NCBI GenBank assembly: GCA_030654555.1
Contig: JAURXG010000397.1
Span: 1-5,435, forward strand
Reading direction: 5' to 3'
DNA: 5,435 nt
Origin: Aquabacterium sp.
Lineage (GTDB): Bacteria > Pseudomonadota > Gammaproteobacteria > Burkholderiales > Burkholderiaceae_C
Both the position numbers and the translations under genes were made by a program. Position 1 is the first letter of the stretch, and the number at the start of each line of letters is the position of its first letter. This document shows, piece by piece, positions 1 to 5,435 of the stretch. A model generated the notes under the pieces. It worked only from the letters and a program-made list of their open reading frames with translations, was not told the DNA's origin and did not search any database.

Positions 1-805
<805 letters not shown>

Positions 806-833
806 GGCAGGCAGTTTGCAGGCATCAGGCCTG

Positions 834-865
834 CTGCGGCGCCCGGCTCACCCGGGCGCCTGCAG
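834..865 (-). promoter_or_regulatory. GC-rich stem-loop between SAH aptamer and metH start (probable expression platform)
   Basis: On the reverse strand, CTGC (865-862), one bulged A, then GGCGCCCGG (860-852) pair with CCGGGCGCC (846-838) and GCAG (837-834), closing the loop GTGAG. This gives 13 base pairs with one bulge. No U-run follows, so it does not look like an ordinary intrinsic terminator. The segment GGGTGAGC (853-846) is a perfect complement of GCTCACCC (883-876) at the 3' end of the aptamer, so hairpin and aptamer can compete. A second small stem, GCAGGC (834-829) with GCCTGC (823-818), follows, and GCCTGC occurs again at 812-807 against the start codon. The role as expression platform is inferred from position and pairing. 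Confidence 0.6.
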
Positions 866-878
866 TCAAGGCGGTGGG

Positions 879-973
879 TGAGCGCCGTTGCCGGGTGCGG
901 CCCGCTTCAAGGCGGCCGCACCGTCCCGAGCCTGGCAGCAGACCTCACGGCCGCCGTCGCAACGCTCCTCGGG
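879..973 (-). promoter_or_regulatory. S-adenosylhomocysteine (SAH) riboswitch aptamer upstream of metH second half
   Basis: The reverse strand shows the layout of the SAH riboswitch, a proteobacterial element known upstream of ahcY, metH and metF. P1 is CCCGAG (973-968) pairing with CTCGGG (930-925). The conserved core GAGGAGCGTTGCGAC follows the 5' side of P1, and GCCAGG precedes its 3' side. A P2 hairpin lies between them, at about 955-935. P4 is GGTGCGG-CCGC (922-912) with GCGG-(G)-CCGCACC (905-894), 11 pairs with one bulge. The conserved 3' tail AACGGCGCTCA (889-879) allows the pseudoknot GAGCG (967-963) with CGCTC (884-880). In this family SAH binding is known to raise expression, which favours recycling of SAH through homocysteine to methionine; this fits the metH gene 74 bases downstream. 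Confidence 0.93.
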
Positions 974-982
974 AAGACCCAC

Positions 983-988
983 ATTCTA
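983..988 (-). promoter_or_regulatory. Probable -10 box of a promoter for the riboswitch-metH transcript
   Basis: TAGAAT on the reverse strand matches TATAAT at five of six bases. A start about seven bases downstream would fall near 976-974, just before the first base of riboswitch stem P1 at 973, which is where a transcript carrying this aptamer would be expected to begin. No convincing -35 hexamer is present at 16-18 bases spacing, so the call rests on the -10 and its placement. Confidence 0.45.
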
Positions 989-1028
989 GAGGCCGCCTCC
1001 TGGCGCGAGGCCAGTGACCCCGCCCGCA

Positions 1029-1077
1029 CCACGGGCAGCCCGTGGCTTATGCCCGCTGTGCGCGCGACAACGCGCGC
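1029..1077 (-). terminator. Two GC-rich hairpins just after the metH first half, possible terminator or mRNA 3' end
   Basis: Three bases after the stop codon, GCGCGCG (1077-1071) pairs with CGCGCGC (1066-1060) around a TTGT loop. A second hairpin, CCACGGG (1045-1039) with CCCGTGG (1035-1029), has a CTG loop. Neither is followed by a T-run, so they could be a weak or Rho-assisted terminator, an exonuclease barrier, or chance in GC-rich DNA. They lie where the upstream transcript would have to end before the separate riboswitch transcript starts. Confidence 0.35.
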
Positions 1078-1080
1078 CGT

Positions 1081-2130
<1,050 letters not shown>

Positions 2131-2136
2131 TGCGCA

Positions 2137-2142
2137 ATTGTA
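2137..2142 (-). promoter_or_regulatory. Possible -10 box giving a leaderless metH first-half mRNA
   Basis: TACAAT on the reverse strand matches TATAAT at five of six bases and ends six bases before ATG 2130, so transcription would begin at or next to the start codon. This would explain the absent Shine-Dalgarno. No good -35 box is visible at normal spacing, and the hexamer may be chance. The 10-base palindrome ATTGCGCAAT (2138-2129) overlaps it and the start codon; it could be an operator half-pair or coincidence. Confidence 0.3.
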
Positions 2143-2153
2143 GGAGGGGGACC

Positions 2154-4094
2154 TCAAGCCTGCAGTGCCAGCGGGGCCGCCTCGTCCGGGGGGTGGATGG
2201 CCGGTGCAGGCACCGGCGGCGCGTCGAAGTGCAGCATGGCCGGGCGGTCCAGGCCCAGCGACCAGCGCAGCACCGTGTCACCCGGCACCGGCCGGGCGAA
2301 CAGGTAGCCCTGGAACTCGTCGCACTGCAGCTGGCGCAGCAGGTCGCGCTGGGCTTCGGTCTCGACGCCCTCGGCCACCACCGCCAGACCCAACGCATGG
2401 GCGAGCCGGATCACCGCCTCGACGATGGCCAGCGCATCGCTGCAGGTGTCGAGGTCCATGACGAAGCTGCGGTCGATCTTGATCTGACGCGACGGCAGCC
2501 GGCGCAGGTAGGCCAGGCTGGAGTAGCCGGTGCCGAAGTCGTCGATCGACAGCTCGGTGCCCAGCGCGGCCAGCTCGTCGAAGACGCGGCCGGTGGCATC
2601 GTTCTCGTCCATCGCCACCGACTCGGTGATCTCGAACATCAGCGAGCCGGGCGCCACGCCGTGCTGCACCAGCATCAGGCGCACCCGATCGACCAGGCCG
2701 GGCTGGCGCAGCTGGTGCATCGACAGGTTGACGGCCACGCGCAGGCGCAGGCCCTGGCGCTGCCAGGTGCCGATCTGCCGGCAGGCCTCGTCGATCACCC
2801 AGTTGCCCAGCCGGTCGATCAGGCCGAAGCGCTCGGCCACCGGCACGAACACCCCCGGGCCCACCATGCCGTGCTCGGGGTGGCGCCAGCGCAGCAGGGC
2901 CTCCATGCCGGTGACGCGGCCATCGCGGGCGCTGACCTTGGGCTGGTAGTGCAGGCTCAGCTCGCCGCGCTCGGGGTGCTCGATGGCGCGCCGCAGGTCG
3001 CGCTGCATTTCCACCTGCGCCCGCGCATCGGCCTCCATGCGGCTGGCAAAGAGCATCGCCTGCCCGCCGCCGCCGCGCTTGGCCTCGTACATCGCGGCAT
3101 CGGCGGCGGCCAGCAGCTTGTCGGCCGCACCATCGCCGGGATAGACCGCGATGCCCACCGAAGCCGACAGCCGCGCCTCGCGGCGCGCCAGCTGAATCGG
3201 CGCCTGGATCGCGGTCACGGCGCGCTGGGCCAGCTGCTGCGCCGCCTCGGCACTGCCGATGTCGGCCAGCAGGATCGCGAACTCGTCACCGCCCAGCCGC
3301 GCCACGGTGTCGCCCTCGCGCGCCACCGACAGCAGCCGGTGCGAGATCTCGCACAGCACCGCATCGCCGAAGCCATGGCCGAACAGGTCGTTCACGGGCT
3401 TGAAGCCATCCAGGTCGATGAACAGCAGCGCGGCCTGCGTGCCGCCGGCATCGCAGCGTTGGGCGATGGCCTGCAGGCGCTCCAGCATCAGCCGCCGGTT
3501 GGGCAGCTGGGTCAGGCCGTCGTGAAACACCGCCCGCTGCAGTTCCTCGTTGGCCTCGCGCAGCTTGCGCGCCATCGCACCGGCCCGCGTCTGCAAGTGC
3601 TCGTCCAGCCGGGCGGCCAGGTAGGCCGGCGCCAACAGCAGCAGCGCCGCAACGGCCACCAGCGCCGCCGTCCAGGTGCCATCGGCCACGATCATCGGCA
3701 GCACCCGGCTGATCCAGGACACGAAGGCCCAGCCCGCCACGAGGATCACCAGGCACACCATCCGGCCCAAGCGGTCGGGACGGATGCGACTGGCCGCGAT
3801 CACGCCCAGGGCCGACATGGCCAAGGCCACGGCCCACGACGTCGCGGCGGGCAGCAGCCCCTGCGTCGCCCAGAAACCGGGGTGCCAGGCCATCGCGGCC
3901 AAGCCGTGGCTGGCCCACAGCGCCGTTCCCAGTGCGACCGAGCCGCCCAGGCTCCAGGTCAGGGACAGCGCCGGGTGCGGCGTGCGCGCGCGCCGGGCCA
4001 AGGCCCAGGCCACCGCGGCGGCGGCGCAGGCCACCAGCATCGACAACAGCGCGGCGACCGCATCGGGGACAGTGAGCTGGGGCAGATCGGGCAT
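2154..4094 (-). CDS. Membrane-bound GGDEF-EAL c-di-GMP cyclase/phosphodiesterase
   Basis: From ATG 4094 this is 646 residues. About five hydrophobic helices (roughly 10-32, 45-69, 82-101, 111-131, 141-158) form an N-terminal membrane sensor, followed by a probable coiled-coil linker (163-190). The GGDEF domain (about 188-343) has [23 protein letters not shown], an intact GGDEF (268-272) and, five residues before it, the RxxD product-inhibition site REGD. The EAL domain (about 362-613) has EALLRW (E398), NLS (N456), FEITES (E488), DDFGTGYSS (D518-D519), KIDRSF (K539), VVAEGVET (E575) and [10 protein letters not shown] (Q595). All metal and catalytic residues for c-di-GMP hydrolysis are therefore kept, and both synthesis and breakdown look possible; which dominates cannot be read. 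ATG 4094 is chosen for AGGA ten bases upstream; ATG 4118 (654 residues) and TTG 4136 are in-frame alternatives. A sigma-28-type promoter lies about 90 bases upstream. The sensor ligand is unknown. Confidence 0.93.
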   Translation of the reverse strand: MPDLPQLTVPDAVAALLSMLVACAAAAVAWALARRARTPHPALSLTWSLGGSVALGTALWASHGLAAMAWHPGFWATQGLLPAATSWAVALAMSALGVIAASRIRPDRLGRMVCLVILVAGWAFVSWISRVLPMIVADGTWTAALVAVAALLLLAPAYLAARLDEHLQTRAGAMARKLREANEELQRAVFHDGLTQLPNRRLMLERLQAIAQRCDAGGTQAALLFIDLDGFKPVNDLFGHGFGDAVLCEISHRLLSVAREGDTVARLGGDEFAILLADIGSAEAAQQLAQRAVTAIQAPIQLARREARLSASVGIAVYPGDGAADKLLAAADAAMYEAKRGGGGQAMLFASRMEADARAQVEMQRDLRRAIEHPERGELSLHYQPKVSARDGRVTGMEALLRWRHPEHGMVGPGVFVPVAERFGLIDRLGNWVIDEACRQIGTWQRQGLRLRVAVNLSMHQLRQPGLVDRVRLMLVQHGVAPGSLMFEITESVAMDENDATGRVFDELAALGTELSIDDFGTGYSSLAYLRRLPSRQIKIDRSFVMDLDTCSDALAIVEAVIRLAHALGLAVVAEGVETEAQRDLLRQLQCDEFQGYLFARPVPGDTVLRWSLGLDRPAMLHFDAPPVPAPAIHPPDEAAPLALQA

Positions 4095-4183
4095 GCGGTC
4101 GCGGTCCTGGCCTGCCATCGTTGCGCAGCCCGGCAACTTCCGACCATCATGGCCGATGCGGGGGCAGGGGAACCTTGCCGGGC

Positions 4184-4212
4184 TTATCGGCCGGCCAGTG
4201 CCGCGGCTTGAG
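4184..4212 (-). promoter_or_regulatory. FliA (sigma-28) flagellar-type promoter for the GGDEF-EAL gene
   Basis: The reverse strand has CTCAAG (4212-4207), 15 bases, then GCCGATAA (4191-4184). GCCGATAA is an exact match to the sigma-28 -10 consensus, and TCAAG is close to the -35 core (TAAAG or TCAAG), one base from the usual spacing of 14. Transcription would start near 4176, leaving a leader of about 80 bases before ATG 4094. It lies in the 153-base gap between the DUF3567 gene and the GGDEF-EAL gene and faces the latter. No clear terminator for the upstream gene is seen in the gap. The match is by eye; use by FliA is inferred. Confidence 0.7.
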
Positions 4213-4247
4213 CGAAGGCAAGGCGGCAGCGCCCGGCGCGGCCCCGA

Positions 4248-4535
4248 TCAGTGCAGCACGACGGGCTGCTGCGCCAACTCGGCAAAGCCGGCGATGTAGT
4301 CGTCGAGCACCTCGTGCAGGGCCTCGGCGTCGCCGCCCGGGCGCTGCGCCACCAGGGCCTGCACACCCTGCTGGAAGCTCTCGGCCAAGGCCCCTTCGAT
4401 GAAGATTTCCTTGCGGTTGAACTTGTCGACGATCTCGTAACCGCCGCGCGACAGGCTGGCCGGGCCTTCACCTTCGGTGGCGGGCACCTCGAAGGACACG
4501 ACCACGAAACTGTCTGAGTTGTAGAGGGTCTGCAT
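4248..4535 (-). CDS. DUF3567 family protein
   Basis: This is a 95-residue soluble, acidic protein with no signal peptide or membrane segment. It resembles the DUF3567 family, small proteins of unknown function that I know mainly from Burkholderiales. The recognisable features are the start MQTLYNSDSFVVVSFEV, the central GGYEIVDKFNRKEIFIEG, and the end QPVVLH; length is normal for the family. ATG 4535 is firmly supported by AGGAGA ending five bases upstream. The gene follows the DUF3108 gene by 42 bases on the same strand, so the two are probably co-transcribed; no promoter is evident in the gap. Function cannot be derived from the sequence. Family assignment is from recall of its motifs. Confidence 0.9.
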   Translation of the reverse strand: MQTLYNSDSFVVVSFEVPATEGEGPASLSRGGYEIVDKFNRKEIFIEGALAESFQQGVQALVAQRPGGDAEALHEVLDDYIAGFAELAQQPVVLH

Positions 4536-4540
4536 GGGAT

Positions 4541-4546
4541 TCTCCT
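4541..4546 (-). promoter_or_regulatory. Strong ribosome binding site of the DUF3567 gene
   Basis: AGGAGA lies five bases before ATG 4535 on the reverse strand. It is the only clear full Shine-Dalgarno in the window and fixes the start of this gene; both metH halves lack one. Confidence 0.85.
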
Positions 4547-4577
4547 GCCCTGACAGCTGGGGCCGGCGGCCGCCAAT

Positions 4578-5435
4578 TCAAGGCGGCGCCTGCGGCTCGG
4601 CCAGCAGGCGCAGCTCGAACACGTCGCCCGAGCGCTGCGCGGTGAAGCGCAATTGCAGCGGCCAGTGGCCGCGCTGGGCGTCGAGCCAGACCTGCACCTT
4701 CAGGCCTTCGGGCCGCGGTGGATCACGCTGCCACAGCTGCGACAGGCCCTCGCCAACCGGCGTGGCCAGCCGCTCGTCGGGCTGGCGCTGCAGCAGCCAC
4801 AGGCCGCCAGCGCCCCGCGCGTCGACGACGAACAAGCGCACTTCGGGCGCTGCATGGCCGGCGCCGAGGATGGCCGCCAGCTGCGCCAGCCAGCTCAACC
4901 GATCCTGCGCGCCGGGCCAGGCCGGGTAGTCCACGGCCGGGCCCGAGAAGCCGATGCGGCCGATGTCGCGGCGGAAGTTGGCCGCCTGCTGGCGTCCGCC
5001 GCGCCGCCGGTCGAGATGGCGCTCGGGCGCCAGGCCGGTGGCGTCCAGCACCCCCTGGCTGGCCTGCGCGACCAGCGGCCGACCGCCCGCCGCGCCACGG
5101 CCGTCGAGCGCCAGCGCGTAGCGCTCGCCGTCGTGTTGCCAGGTCAGCAGGGCCTCGCCGGCGTGGCCGTTGTAGCGCAGCGCATAACGCAGCTGCACCG
5201 GTGGTGGCAGCCGCGTCGGGTAGATCGGTGGCGGCGGGTCGCCCTCGCCGGCGGCAGCGGCAGCGGCAGCAGCGGGTGCAGGTGCGGGTGCGGCGCGTTC
5301 GGCGCGGGCAAGCGCGGCCGCGGGCTCGGGCTCGGCAGCGGCTGCTGCAGGGTTGTCCGGCCCGGCCGGCGGTGCTGCAGCGGGCCGGGCCGCTTCGGCC
5401 CGGCGCATGGGCGCCGCGGTGGCGCGGGCATCACG
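4578..5435 (-). CDS. DUF3108 domain protein, N-terminus beyond the window
   Basis: The reading frame is open from the right window edge (codon at 5435-5433) to TGA at 4578, giving 285 visible residues. ATG 5408 is in frame but has no Shine-Dalgarno and begins inside low-complexity sequence, so the true start is probably outside, likely with a membrane anchor or signal. Counting from ATG 5408, residues 1-70 are an Ala/Pro-rich linker (APAPAPAAAAAAAA, PPPPIYPTRLPPP). Residues 72-271 fit the DUF3108 domain: LRYALRYNGHAGEALLTWQ, ASQGVLDATGLAPER, QAANFRRD, GAQDRLSWLAQLAAIL, WLDAQRGHWPLQLRF and GDVFELRL. The beta-rich pattern and proline linker suggest an envelope or periplasmic protein, in line with the family, whose function is unknown. 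The DUF3567 gene follows after 42 bases. Family call is from motif recall. Confidence 0.88.
   Translation of the reverse strand, partial: RDARATAAPMRRAEAARPAAAPPAGPDNPAAAAAEPEPAAALARAERAAPAPAPAAAAAAAAGEGDPPPPIYPTRLPPPVQLRYALRYNGHAGEALLTWQHDGERYALALDGRGAAGGRPLVAQASQGVLDATGLAPERHLDRRRGGRQQAANFRRDIGRIGFSGPAVDYPAWPGAQDRLSWLAQLAAILGAGHAAPEVRLFVVDARGAGGLWLLQRQPDERLATPVGEGLSQLWQRDPPRPEGLKVQVWLDAQRGHWPLQLRFTAQRSGDVFELRLLAEPQAPP
5252..5292. repeat. Short hexamer repeats coding the Ala/Pro linker of the DUF3108 protein
   Basis: On the plus strand CGGCAG occurs three times in a row (5252-5269), and GGTGCA-GGTGCG-GGTGCG follows (5275-5292). Both stay in frame in the reverse-strand gene and encode the poly-Ala and Ala-Pro runs. 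Hexamer units keep the frame if copy number changes, so linker length could vary between strains. Confidence 0.7.

Noticed and set aside
806..1080. The metH split as a frameshift or insertion that broke one gene
   Set aside because: The break is at a domain linker, both parts have sensible ends, and the 275-base gap holds an ordered riboswitch rather than coding remnants.
806..1080. Cobalamin riboswitch upstream of the B12-dependent enzyme
   Set aside because: No B12-box sequence was seen and the region is explained by the SAH aptamer.
3959..4150. Small minus-strand frame starting at the ATGATG near 4150
   Set aside because: It overlaps the membrane-coding start of the GGDEF-EAL gene in another frame and has no motif.
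4561..4577. Palindrome GGCGGCCGCC between the DUF3108 and DUF3567 genes as a terminator
   Set aside because: It is a short GC-rich self-complementary site with no T-run after it, in a 42-base gap that otherwise looks operonic.

Overview
The window comes from a GC-rich genome. Gene content points to a betaproteobacterium of the order Burkholderiales, perhaps the Leptothrix/Rubrivivax/Roseateles side, though the genus is a guess. The pointers are a two-gene methionine synthase, an SAH-type riboswitch, and neighbouring DUF3108 and DUF3567 genes. All five supported genes lie on the minus strand, so transcription runs from high to low coordinates.

Layout in order of transcription: (1) 5435-4578, a DUF3108 protein whose N-terminus lies outside the window, with an Ala/Pro-rich linker and a C-terminal DUF3108 domain. 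(2) 4535-4248, a 95-residue DUF3567 protein with a clear Shine-Dalgarno, probably co-transcribed with (1). (3) A 153-base gap holding a strong match to a FliA (sigma-28) flagellar promoter. (4) 4094-2154, a membrane-bound GGDEF-EAL protein in which both c-di-GMP domains keep their catalytic motifs. (5) 2130-1081, the homocysteine/zinc half of cobalamin-dependent methionine synthase (metH part 1). (6) A 275-base gap (806-1080) with two GC-rich hairpins, a likely -10 box, a well-formed S-adenosylhomocysteine (SAH) riboswitch and a downstream switching hairpin. (7) 805-1, the N-terminal part of the second metH half (pterin/folate-binding domain), cut by the window edge.

The two metH halves together rebuild the usual MetH domain order, split exactly at the linker between the homocysteine and folate domains. 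The riboswitch sits before the second half only. That half would therefore be controlled by SAH, the by-product of methylation that is recycled to homocysteine and then methionine. The first half instead follows the c-di-GMP gene closely and may have its own leaderless start.

The points most worth a second look are the riboswitch with its visible alternative pairing, the sigma-28 promoter that would tie the c-di-GMP enzyme to the flagellar regulon, and the different control of two subunits that must work together. I see no mobile element, CRISPR array, tRNA or rRNA.
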